Position numbers and translations under genes: made by a program. Under the pieces are notes generated by a model. That model saw nothing but the letters and a program-made list of their open reading frames with translations. It was not told the origin of the DNA and made no database searches. DNA of 64,000 nucleotides from Setoptus koraiensis (lineage: Eukaryota > Arthropoda): assembly GCA_048013815.1 (NCBI GenBank), contig CM106585.1, positions 1,798,001-1,862,000 on the forward strand, in the 5' to 3' direction. Positions 1-12,400 of this stretch are shown piece by piece (the stretch's first letter is position 1; each line of letters begins with the position of its first letter).

Positions 1-986
1 CAATCTCAGTCTGACATCGGCAACTAATTTTTCTTGAAATATCATGGCCAATAAACCTGTTGCAAAGTCTAGTGCCAAAATAGCCAATATAAGAAATATA
101 TACTGAGCAAATTGATTATGTTTGAATAGTAGGTTATTTGTTCGTTTCATTTACAAGCAACAATGGCAACGAAAGGAGAAAAAGTGAAACTGATTAGTAT
201 AATCGTGAACAACAATCATGTAACAACCATTCGACCCGATCATACAATAGTAAACTAATCTCTTGTATTTCTCTTGTGCGAATGTCGAATGCTTACCAGA
301 CCCACAATCCACCTATTGTTTTTGACTAGTGCAGTGCAACCACAACAACCAACTAATATTGTAGCGCTACCAAGTATTATGAATGACCATGATAATAATT
401 GGAATAGGGAAAGCTTTGAGTTTGGCTCAAATACTAACAAATTAGATAGATTGAATCTACTATCCTCAACTAAAAATAAGATGCCCCAAGTTCCGATTGC
501 AAAACCTGAACACTAGAGGTAAGATGATTTTGAAAGAAGAAACGGAAATATTTTTATGTAAGCTTTCATAGTTTAAAAATGATTAATTTGATGTTAGCTT
601 CGTTTGTGTTGATGTAAGGTTGTTGCTGATGTTGAAATTACCCAAAATAGAAGATTAGTCAAGAAGAGAAAGAACTTGGCACACTTTCCGCCGCATCCCA
701 AACTCAATTGATCAGCCTGTAGCAATGTTGATTGTGATTTATCAAGAGGTCTCTTGCTGTTTGTATTATTGTTTTGCTTGCTGTGATTACCACCACTGCC
801 CTTGATGGTATTTGTCTTCGAGTGGGCCGCCGGATGTATCGGTGATTTTCTGTACGTTTGACTGGCAGTGAAATCGCTGATATTATTATTATTATTATTG
901 TTCACTGATGAATACTGGTGGTAAGATGAGGGTGGATTCTTGTGGGCAGCCTGGTAGACGTGCTGCGATTGATTTTTGTGATACAT
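1..986 (-). CDS. Tetraspanin, N-terminal part (runs off left edge)
   Basis: Three exons are assembled by hand: 642-986, 297-512 and 1-102, all joining in phase 0 across GTAATT/CTAG and GTAAGC/CTCAG splice sites. About 221 residues are visible. Residues 1-95 are an unusually long cytoplasmic tail rich in Asn, Gln, His and Ser, with a seven-Asn run. The tetraspanin fold then starts at CGGKCAKFFLFLTNLLFW and continues through TM1, a small extracellular loop, TM2 with the family signature LVGCCGCTALVKNN, and TM3 (YIFLILAILALDFATGLL) into the start of the large loop. The CCG motif of the large loop and TM4 lie beyond position 1. Tetraspanins organise membrane microdomains by binding partner receptors and integrins; the subfamily cannot be told without the large loop. 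The ATG at 984-986 has an in-frame TAG 9 bases upstream, although that TAG could itself be an acceptor of an earlier exon. Confidence 0.85.
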
Positions 987-2896
987 CGCTACCTAGAGAA
1001 TGCTTGAGAATATTACAATCAAGTTCTCTGTGGGTTGTCTGATCCGATCTTTATGATATTGTTGGACTGGAAAAAAACACAACGAACAGTTAACAAGTAG
1101 TCTGATTGTCTGATTGGAAAACACAACCCAGTGTAGGTATTGTGGAGCATCTCAATCAGCAGTGCTTAATGATTCTTGAGGATCTGGTCAATCAAATGTA
1201 TACATTATGCGGCTACTTTTGGAGTAGTTCATCTAACGCTTTTTGATGTATATTCGTTGATGGCGGACCTTTTTTGCGGAGAAAAGTTTCAAATTATTAT
1301 TGTTGAGAATAATGAAGAAAACAGTTTGAGTAATGAGACAACAAAACTAGGGAATGGTCAAGCTAAAACTCTGTACTATCATGCTGTGCTTGTTAAGTAT
1401 CAAGAAACTGTTGTTGTGATTCAAACGATCTAACTTGACGCGATATCAACTGACTAGAAAACCTATCTGTAACGTATTGTATGTTGAGACTTATTATGGT
1501 TTATTATGTTGCATAACTGAAACTTGGTCAAACACAAACTAAAAGATATAACTAGAAATGAGCGAATGAATGACCAGTACAGGGCCAACTTGAGCCAAAA
1601 GTTGTATATAAAATATATATCTAACATGTAGCTGTTTACTGTGTACGTTGAATAGACATTGGCCAGTTTGTTCAAGATAAAGTATATTTGAATAAAAACT
1701 ACAATCACGCATGCATAAAATGACACCGTTGATAACGGCAACAACAACAGCGACAGCGAGAACGTTACAACAACGACAGAATGTAACATTGTCCGCATTA
1801 CATAACACTGAAATTTTTCATTGCATCCACCTGGATAGGCAACGGTTGGATTTGCAGAGAGTGACAGAGAATTTGAGTGATGGACTTTTGCAACGACAAC
1901 TTGATCTGGAATAAAGTTTTGAGTAATACACTCGACCGACTTCGCTCCTTCTCTCTTTCTCTCTCTCTCCCCTAGACCAACAGTATAACATCAGCTCTTG
2001 AGCCGAGCTGTCACATCAAATCCCCAATTTAGAAGTGGTGGTACTATATGCAACGAATATGGTAGAGCTTAACTAGTGGAGAGCGTTGTGCGCCGAAATT
2101 TGTCCACTTTGTAATCTGTTTAGGGCGTCATTTAATATCGAGCAAATTCATTAGGTCATGTAACATAACACTTATGACAGCCAGTTGCAGCAAGCTTTAA
2201 TTATCTGTCTAGCACTTCCCATGTGACATTCTGCCAAATAAAGCCGCTAAACTTAGAAAGGATGACATTCTCTCTAGATTATGTAACACCAAATATTGCT
2301 CAGATTGTTGTTGCATGTAAACCTCAAATATAAAACTAGCTCATATACAACACGAGGGAATATAGTTAACATCATGTACATCAGGGTGCTGTAGTTTGGC
2401 CCAGCTAGTTTCAGTAACAGGAAGAGCCAGCATTATTATCGTTATTATAATGACTGGCTTATCAATAAAAGATATAGGTAATTTCATATAAACTCAGATT
2501 CATCAGTTAATGGTGAAAAGAATCCTTGCCAAGGGTTTCATTTATTATATGTCCATCTTGTTCGATGGATGGTGCGAGCTGAACCATTAATTTGCCGGAT
2601 ACATTGCGGACATTTACGTACATTTGTAGGATTAGTATCAGTGAGAAATCATCGGCCAGCTACATGGATTATATGTTAATTAATGTTCACATTATATATA
2701 CGCTTGGCCCTAGAAATCTGGCTTGCTTACAAATGGTCGCTTTTCAACTTGATGTTTCAGCCGCACGATGGAGCGTATTCCATCATTGGGGTCCGATCGA
2801 TCAATACACGGCATCAGAGTCGATGCTTGATTGGTGCTCGTTTTCGTAGTAAATTTTATTTAGGATAGTTTACATTGGACACTGTGCACGTCTGGA
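987..2896. other. Intergenic, tetraspanin upstream region
   Basis: AT-rich DNA between the tetraspanin start and the SLC22 gene, both on the minus strand. Open frames here are short, overlap on both strands and show no family motif. It should hold the tetraspanin promoter and perhaps a 5' noncoding exon, but I see no convincing core element. A pyrimidine-rich run lies near 1945-1975. Confidence 0.5.
2855..2860 (-). terminator. Candidate polyadenylation signal of the SLC22 gene
   Basis: AATAAA on the minus strand, 37 bases past the SLC22 stop codon at 2897-2899. The position fits a short 3' UTR. There is no transcript evidence. Confidence 0.5.
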
Positions 2897-5193
2897 TCAA
2901 GACTGTTCATTGTTTTTGTTGTTTTTCTGCTTTTCAGACTCTTCGATCGTGTCAGCAACATCCAAATTCTTGGTTTCAGTCACTAACGATGCCAGACACA
3001 CAGCTAATACAATTGATACACTAACTAACAAAATACCATAATTCAGCTGACCACCAATCAACTGAATTGCCATTGGACAGAATGGTGCAATCATTCCTCC
3101 AAACGATATAGCTGTCATGATTATCGAAGCGCCTCTATTTCTGAGTTCGGTGGGAAACACTTCGAAAGCGACCAGAAAAAGGACAACATTTGCCGTAAGA
3201 CAAGACAATTTGGCTAAGCCATCAACGAACACTGCCAATGTGAACCATTCAATTAATACATCTGTTGTGGCTCTGAGAATAGAATCCAACAGGCACATGA
3301 CACCGGTGAGAAAAGTGTAAAAAGCCAAACAGGTTGTTCTTTTGAATAGCAGCATGGAGCCAACGGATATAGCAAGGCACAGCGTTTCGCTCGCTCCCGA
3401 TGCTGCAAAATTGGCGAAGATTGATTTCTTATTGGTGGAAAAATGCATTGTTCTACTATAGTTGATGTAGATATTAAATAGAGTTGCCAGCCATAGTGTT
3501 ACCAAATTGAGACAAAATAAAGGTCGCTTGAATAAGTCCAACATTGAGGTTTGATTATTCCGGTGCTGCAAAAACAGTAGGCAATAAACAAATAATGATA
3601 TATCGAGAGAGTTAGTGTCATGATTGGATAAATTGAGCCAAAACAAAAACATTGTTCAGTGAGTACCTTTGATGATTCTTGTAGGCCATCGGACATGAGA
3701 TAAGACTCTATTTGCCTGTGGAAATCATCTCTCGAATCATGCTTGATAAAGTTGAACTTGGCCGCCCGTTCGATCTCTTTTCGTGCCTCCTCGTATCTTC
3801 CGTTCACTTTGAGCCACCTTATCGATTCTGGCAAAATCAGTAGCCATGGCAAACTTGAATTTGATAAAGAAAAATTGTCCATGAATCTGTTACTACTTTG
3901 TTCATTCGGCTCAAATTGTGTGAGCAAATGTAGCGAAGATGATTGATTTATAAGATACCTTATGAGCAACATAAACGGGTTTATGGCTGCAAGATAGCGC
4001 CAATTATTTGTAGCTAACCCAATGAAGGCTAAAGACATTATGCCAGAGCCCTGTGTGTTGTTGTTGCGGAAATAAATAGATTTGCTTTGGTGTCTAGGCA
4101 AACATAACTGTTTTACTCCAATCATCAGTTTTCAAATTATTTAGTATCAATATTTACCCATCCCAGAGTGTTGGCAGTAGTGGCATAGGTCCTATACTTG
4201 GTGCTAATCATTTCCACTTCTGCATATTAGATTGGTGAAATCAAATGACAATTATTCGTATCGATGGCATTGATCACAAAGTTATGCCATCTAATTTGAA
4301 GCTGAACTCACGGATGGTGCTCAAAACGCGATAGCCAACTGAGCTGAAGGCCGCCGCAAATCTAAACAGTATAAGCAAGTTAATCGATGGCGAAACCAAA
4401 CTAGCTGCGCTGAATACTAATGCCATTACGTGACACAAACTGTGTGATTTCCAGCGACCAAATCTGTCAGCGAAATATCCCCAAAATATGTTACCGAACA
4501 TCATGCCGAGAAAGTAGCTGGCCATCACTAACGAGCCAAGAATCTTCAGATCGCACACTAGATTATACTGATGATATAATGTAATTAATAAATAGACGTT
4601 GTCTCACATGAGCAATACTAAACAATGTTATGGCGTATCCGAAGAAAATCTCTCATTACCTCAACTGTTAGCGTTGACTCCACATCTTTGTCGGGAAATT
4701 TCCATTTTTGGCAGGGCAAAGTGTTGGAACTGTTGTCATTTGAGTAGTTGCACCTGTCAACATACGAGCACATTATGTACGAATCGATCAATCATGAGAC
4801 GATGAAAATAAGAGTGAATAAGTAGATTTGCAATAATAGTGACCGCATTATCAAACACCTTACCGTTCTTCGTTGTCTCGCGATAGGAACGGTGAGACAC
4901 ATTGAAAATCTATCTCTGAGGGAAGTGCCAGCGAAAGAGCAACGCCATCAATGGCCAGTGTTCCTTCTCTCAAAAAACTAAACAGCATGAGATTCAATTG
5001 ATATGGTCCAAAGTGACCTAAACAAAAACATAACGGACACACAAATATACATTACAGTTTAGCAAGCGTTACTCTTGTTCAGCTGACGACACCTCTGAAA
5101 AGTTACATCCACTACGGAGGTTTGGTTACCTATCAAGTCACTGAGATCTTTTTTTGTGACCGTTTCCTTTTTATTCTTTTCTTCGTTCTTCAT
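2897..5193 (-). CDS. SLC22-family organic ion transporter (MFS)
   Basis: Eight exons in transcript order: 5130-5193, 4864-5017, 4660-4753, 4312-4567, 4158-4219, 3959-4050, 3667-3853 and 2897-3565. All have GT-AG sites and consistent phases, giving 525 aa, close to the usual 520-560. The protein follows SLC22 architecture: short cytoplasmic N-terminus, G-x-FG-x-YQ at the start of TM1, and a large extracellular loop with Cys and potential N-glycosylation sites ending in the family-like YNLVCDLK. Then come the MFS loop motif GYFADRFGRWK (about 134-144, with Trp where Arg/Lys is usual), LPESIRWLKVNGRYEEA (about 248-264), and FEVFPTELRNRG (about 434-445). It ends in a charged cytoplasmic tail. SLC22 proteins carry organic cations, anions or carnitine across the plasma membrane; the substrate cannot be inferred. 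In-frame reading alone misses three small exons (62, 92 and 94 bp). Confidence 0.9.
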
Positions 5194-6423
5194 TGTTGCA
5201 TGTGACTTGCTGTTCCACTGACAATAGCTACGATTATCTTGTGTGATGGGCTGTAACTTTTCTAAACTAAACTATATTATAACATGTTATATTAATGTAA
5301 AATAAATCAATCAGCAATAGCAGGCTCCAACTCGGCTCCACATGAGGATTGTCGCACACAATAGGACAAGCCAGTTGTCACATCGTCCTCCAGTAAAGAG
5401 TCTACAACGACCAAAGAGATCAAACTATCCTCTTGTATCATCCTAGATAATCCAGTGATTATCATTAGTACTACATTAGATAATAAACATTTTTTTTATA
5501 TACGCAACGCATAGAAGTTAATTGATACAAACTAATTGTTACTGTCAACATAGAATAGCTAGCTAAGAGATATATGCCACACTTTTGCTTGTTCAGTCAG
5601 CGTTGGCGGAGCCAGATCAATATTGGATTTATTGTAAACAATTAGATGGAATGGGAGCAGTGATACTGGAACACACATGCCTACACAAATTGCATCAATT
5701 CAATGGGCAAGCAATATTTTTCTACTTTCATGTATCGTGAATTAGCCTTATTTTTAGCTATTGGGCCATCCCAATCTAGCTCGCAATTGGATTAGTCATA
5801 TGGAGCACGGTCATGTTGGTTCATTGTACTGGGTGTTAACATTATACAAAGTAAAAGCGCAAGTTTATCAACATGCATTCCATAAATTTTTGCAAAATCA
5901 TTAACAAAGTTTGTATTACTATTAATGACAAAAATCAGCGCCGATTGGCCGATGGTGCACTCGCGAAATCTTTGGCCCCCTTCCGGTCCCTCGCAACGGA
6001 CTGTGACAGAGGCCAGCTTATGATATCACAGAGCGAGCGTTTTTTGGACAATATTATGTTAGTTATGCACGACTGCTGTCGTGATGAAGGTGTGAGTAAA
6101 GTGCACTGTCGTTATTGTTTTTTCATTTTGTATCTTTATTTATATTTTGCTTGTTTTCTTGTATCAAATAATTATTATTCGACTGTTATTATCATCATTA
6201 TTATTTGTATTATGAATATTGTCGGCCTGAGCCCAATGATACTATATATATTTATAAGAGTGTGTGTTTAATAAATGATATCATCTGATTTTTTTTCTCT
6301 TCTTCTTCTTCTTCATATTCATATTCGTGTTTCGTGTAATTAGTGGTGTGTTATAACCTCCATTCCATCTATTTATCTATCTATCTATCTATCCTGTATG
6401 TACGAATGTGTTATAATTCATTG
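5194..6423. other. Intergenic between SLC22 and fatty acid synthase
   Basis: Holds the SLC22 5' flank and the fatty acid synthase 3' UTR. It is AT-rich apart from a GC-richer island at about 5938-6095 that stays open on the plus strand and ends near a GTGAGT donor-like site (see findings). A (TATC)n run lies at about 6370-6392. No gene could be assigned. Confidence 0.5.
6135..6140 (-). terminator. Candidate polyadenylation signal of fatty acid synthase
   Basis: Minus-strand AATAAA about 285 bases beyond the fatty acid synthase stop codon (6424-6426). It is the best-placed canonical hexamer in this AT-rich stretch, but others may be used. Confidence 0.35.
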
Positions 6424-9400
6424 TTATTCATCATCATCTAGGAGCCTTGGACAGATAATATCCTGCAATAGTGAACTACACTGAGCGATATTGTCGTCCA
6501 AGAAACTCTCGTGGTTGCCCTTGAGCGTACAAGCGTCTACTCTTCCTCGAACAATCTGTATCGCGTCGGATATATCATGAATGTGTATTTGTATTTATGG
6601 GAGAGAGAGAGAGAGGGACATTTGTTATAGTTATATTGTTATGCAGTTATATGTATATAGTTTATGGCAAATGGCGAGCGCCATCAATATACTCTATCAG
6701 TAGTATGCTCACCTTGCTTAGACCGTAATCGTCGTCTGTTTGTGAATCCTTATTAGTTGTAATGTAAACCTCTGAGGCACGAATGAGCGTTACGTCACCC
6801 TTGTATTCCGATTGAACTGTATAATTAAGCATAATTTGGAATCGTCGACAGAAGGCCTCCATGGCTGTTGCTAGCGCGTCAATGTCTTCTTTTATCTTTA
6901 ATCCTAGCGACTTTGTTAATAGATCAACGGAAAACAATAGTTTTTGTTCATTTGTTTTCTGTAATAATATCTGTTTCTTCAATTGGACATAATCAAAGCG
7001 TGAATGTTGCATTAAATATACTGTCATAACTTCAGCAACTCGTTCACATTCGTCGTCTTTGTCCTCCATACGCTGAATCAAATATCTGACACCAATGTTA
7101 ATTTGATGTGGCGAACCATCTAATAATACTAATTTGCCCGGTTTCATCAATACTGGCGTATCATATTTACGTTGTTGTATAATAACCATAATCTCATAGG
7201 CCATGGCAGCACCAAACGAGTAACCAACCAAATCGACCTGTCGTAATTGTGGATAATTTTGTCTAATAATATCAACATGAACCTGTGCAGCTAACGGAAC
7301 CTCTTGAATGCTTGCCATACGTTTAGTCCAATTAATGCCTATGCATGGCCTATGTAGTTTTTTGCTAATTAAACTTAAACGACTAAAATCACCTTGTATG
7401 GGCGGTATAAAGAATATTGGATTTCCAGATAATTTGATACCATTATCACCATTCAATAATAATAAATCTTCACTAGGCAAAGCCAACGGGGCTCGCATGG
7501 CCAATTGTTTATCAATGCTATAATGGCGTTCGCCAGTGGACCGATTTATCTGGCACGTCATGCCGGGCACCTTTAGTGATATATGGTCTGGCAGAACGAG
7601 GTCTGGTGAGTCGTGTAGAGATTGTCTCGCTGTTTGTGTATCGCTGGCTTGCTGTTGTTGTTTGCTTGTTGGCACAGTTGTTGTGTCCTGTTGTTGTTGT
7701 TGCTGTTGTTGTTGTTTGTCGCTGTCCGGCGCGCCAGATCCGCCGCTTGTTTGGGCCACATAGTTTTGCAGGGGGCTCGGGGCCACCTTTCCGCCCAAAT
7801 GATCGGCCTTCACATTGGAGTGCTCGCCCGCCTGCTGGCCGGGCAACAGACCCAGCTCGTCGGTGACGGGCACGCCGCCTATGGCGCCACTTTCGCCACT
7901 TCCGGCCTCGTCTTTCTTCTTAATGCCGCCCTCGCCTATTTCTCTGATGCGATTTATAGTGAGCGCTCTAATGTCCTGAACGGTCAACACAACATCGTAT
8001 TCGCGCTCAAGCGCATTCTTAATCTCGACAGCCATTAGACTGTCCAGACCGAGCTCGCCAAGCGTACAATTTGGATCTACGGTACTGGGATCTTTGATAC
8101 CCAGCACGTGCAATATTGTCTTAACTAAGTCGCCCTTTTTACCCGTGCTAAACGATCGTCTGTCAGCCTGGATGATGCTCAAACAAACACTAAATGGACT
8201 AGTGAGAAATTTGGACAATGTTGCAAAACACGATGGCATTCTCTGCGGTATGGTGCCCCCTATGACGGCATCGTTGCCGCCCAAATTCTCGAACGCAACA
8301 CCAACGTCGCCTATGGCGCCCCACTGAATGGCAAGACCGTGCAAGCCGTCGCGACGACGCAATTCACATATGCGCTCCATAACGGAATTTGCGTAACCGT
8401 AATTGGCCTGGCCTGGGTTGCCCTTGCCGCACGATACCGACGAAAAGGCAACAAACAATGGCAGATTTGGTGCAAGTTTTCGCGTCACCTTGTCCAGCGC
8501 CAGCACGCCCTGGCATTTGGGCGCGCAAACGGTGTCAAAATCTGGGGCGCTCATATTCTCAAACATTTTGTCTTTGAGCACCATGGCCAAATTGAAGATG
8601 CCGCCCAACGGACCTAGCTGGCTGGCTTGCTCCAACAGTTTAGTGGCGCCCTCTTCTGTAGTGTTGTCCTGGGTACTAATGACCACTTGTATGTTGTTTT
8701 CGCGCAAGCGCTCCACAACCAGCGATTGGTAGCCCGTCTTGACGCCGCTACGCGACGTCAGCACAATCTTGCGGGCCCCATTTGCGCACACCCACTTGCA
8801 CAGCTCCAGACCGAAGCCGCCCAGACCGCCCGTGATGATGTAAGACAGTTGGTTGTCAAACATTGCCCTGGGTATCGAGTCCATGAACAGGGGCGTGGGG
8901 CGCACCTTTTTGTACTTGACTGCTTGCTGTTTTGTCGTTTGGTCGTCAATTGCGGCGCCGCTAGAAGGCGCCACGGGTATCGTGTCAATCTCCTCGTCGC
9001 GGATCTTTATCACCACCTTGCCGATGTGCTTGCCTGAGGCCATGAACCGGAAGGCGTCCTCGATTTGGTCGCGCTCGAATATTGTCCGTCTGATAGGTTT
9101 TATGAAGCCCTTCTCGAGCCCGTCCTCGATGATCCACGACAGACGTGCCTTGGCCTCCTCCATGGTGGCGTTCATCGTTTGCGTGTCAAACAGTTTGTCC
9201 AACAAAATTCCGTGATACGTTTTGTTTGTGTCCAACAATAGTAACTCTACTGGGTTGTTCAATGCCATGTCGTATTTGCCTATTTCCAGGAAGCGCCCCC
9301 CATCGGCCAGGCACCGCACTGACGCTTGTAGCTTGTCCTCGGACAGCGAATTCAGCACCAGATCCACGCCGCGCCCCTTAGTGGCGCGCATAATATCCGT

Positions 9401-12400
9401 TTCGAACGTAATGTCGCGCGAATTGAATATGTGCGCATCGGTCAATTGTGAGAATTCCTCCTTCAAAAATTCACGCTTTTCCTTGTTGCCCACTGTGGTG
9501 TACACGGTCAGTCCGTAATGTAGCGCCAGCCTAATGGCCGCCTGACCCACCCCACCGGAACCCGAATGAACTAGAATGGATTCGCCCGCTTTCACCTTGC
9601 CGCGGTACACGAGCGCCATAACAACGGTGTAATACACGCACGGTATTGTTGCGGCCTCCTCCAGCGACATATAATCGGGCACCTTGAAACTGATACACTC
9701 CTTCTCTAAATACTGAGCCGCGGTACAAATACCCCGACCGGGCAACATGCCCGCCACTCGGGTTCCGTCTTGCTCGCGACCGGCATACTCCAGACCCAAA
9801 ATACAATCGCTCAACGCAATGCTAACGGGCAACGCGTCCAACGGCAATCGGCCTGAGGCCAGCATAATGTCACGGAAATTCAACGACGAATAATACACAG
9901 TGATGAGGCTCTTCTCTTTCTCCTCTTTGGGCACGTACTTGTAAGGGGCCTCGTACCATTTGAACGACGACAGGTCGCCTCTAGTGCCCACGTTCACGTA
10001 CGATTCGCAGGTTCGCACCTTGAGATTGTCCAGATATTCATTAATGGTGAAGTGTCTGTACGAGCCGTACTGGCCCGATTCGTCAATACAATTGTATGCC
10101 ATGTCCAATTTAATAAGCTCTTTCACTTTGTCATCCAGCGTTAGCGGGTCCACTCTGGCCAGCACAGGCTGCTCATCCTCTGGCTCCTGTTCCGCTGACA
10201 CTTCCGGTTCCGGCTCTTTGGTTGTCTCATTGTCTGATTTGTTGTCGCTTGCTGTCGTTTGTTCACCTGTTGCGTCGCCCTCTTTGGCGCTGCTGTCCTC
10301 TTTTGGCTCTGGGGGGCCTTTTATCACTTGTTTGGGGTAAGGTGGCAAATTGGTGTCGTTCAATAGTGTCTTGCCCATGTCAAATAGACAACGGATGCGC
10401 TCGCCGCCTGGCTCGCGACGCAAACAATTCACCATACCTATGAGACCATTTAAGTTGGTATCTTTGGCCAGCAGCCAAATGTTTTTGTTTTGTGTTTCCG
10501 TGGATTGTTTGCCACTAATGTCCTTCAATGATTTCTTCAATGGCTCTACCCAATTTGAGTAATAATCGTGCTGCAAATTGAAGACGGTTTGATCCTCTAT
10601 TTTGAGACTATCATCACATTTTCTAAATAACATAATAGAACAACCGAACGGGTCAGACTTTTGACTCAACAATGTCATTTTAGCTTTCTCACTGGCCAAT
10701 AGTATAGATTGGATACGTTCGTTGGTTTGTTTCACCTCATAATCGGCCACCTTCCACAGAAATTTCTCTGCGGGCGACAAGCTGCTTCTACAGAACACTA
10801 TGAGAAAACCGTTTGGTCTTAGCGATTCGTTGACATTGTCAAATATGGTGCACAAGTCCTCGTCTAAAATCTCTTCAATTTCGCTTGTTTTGCCCGTTTC
10901 CTCATTGACAACATCGCGCGTTCTCTTGCTTAAAAATTGATCCTTTCTCGTGGCGTAACACGAACTGTCACTGTACAAAACCAAATCTATATCTTGCAAT
11001 TCGCGCGCTAGCGTCTTGCTAGCGGGCGACCAAGTGTACAATTTTGTGTCGGCCGGCAAACTGCCGCTAGACAACGAGCCAGTGTTTGGGTGGCCCAAAA
11101 AGTAATTGATTGACACGTTTGGCATCACTTCGCCAGTTATGTTGGCTATGGGATCGTATTTGAGCGCATCGCCCGAATTCAGCTCTAATAGTTTAACCTT
11201 TTGCGACACAATGTTCTCGAAGGCCACCTCTATGATGGGCCTGAGTAGACGTTCGCGCGCGAACGCCGAACTCAACAGATCGTGGCCCAATTTGGGCCGG
11301 GCCGTCTCGAATTCTTGCTTCACCACCTTGTCAAAGTCCTCTTGTAGTTCCTGAATGGATCGTAGTACCGGATTTGGAATTCTGTTTCGCTTGGGCGCCG
11401 CTGCCGGCTCGCCCGACTGCTCCGACTGAGATTGTTTGTCTGACGCGTCCGCGGGCTCCGCGCTTGTTGCCGGTGCGCCGCTGTCCGACGACGCCGACTG
11501 CTTGCCGTCAGCAACGTATTTAACCGTGTTGTTGTTGTTGTTGTTTGTCGTTGTTGACGGCTTGTTGACCACCGCCGATGAGCTCGCTGTTGCGCCGCCG
11601 TCCGCCTGCCCAACAACTTCCGTTATGACAACGTTCCCTTCAACTTGCTCGTCCAATTTTGGCGTCACGGGGGCCTCTTGTGAGGCCAGTATGCGATCCA
11701 GTGCTTGCAACAAAATGTGATGCTCGCTAGATTCTGTGTCGTCGAGATATTTGCGCAAATTGACGTCGTCCACAAGCCGAAAACCGTTCATTACGGCCAC
11801 TATTTGCGATTGGCTCTGTTTCAAATTGGACAATATCTTGTAGGCGGCCGTTGAGCACATCTCCATATATTGTTCAACTTTTGTGTTTTGTGCCACACTG
11901 AATATGTCGTCAATGTTTTGTTCCATGTGCTTCACAAACTGATAGGCCTCAGTTTGGGGTTCCTGTTGTAAGCGACGCGGTGCGGGACTGGCGCCCACGC
12001 CGCGCATCTCAATACCGTCCGTGACAATGATGCCCGTAGTGAGCTCGCAATAGGCGTCCATAATGCACGGCTCGTCGCTTGCCTTGGAGCGTTCAATTTT
12101 TTCATTCAACAATCGGGGATTAATGCGCATATATTCAAATTTGGTGGGCAAAAACAGTGCCGATGTCTTCTTGCAAATGGCCAAAAACAGCGATTGCAAC
12201 ACCGAATCGGAGAAGGGTATAAATTGTCCTGTCCATTTCACCTGAACGTGCAGTCCGTCCGACGATGCTTGCACGATGTTTCTGAATGTTTCGCCGTAGT
12301 CGTAGCCGCAAACACGGAATTGTTTGTACACGTCGTCCGTCTTCAACGACATGTCCTTGTTCAAGAACGACGGATCGTTACGTAACGACTCGTATTGCAA

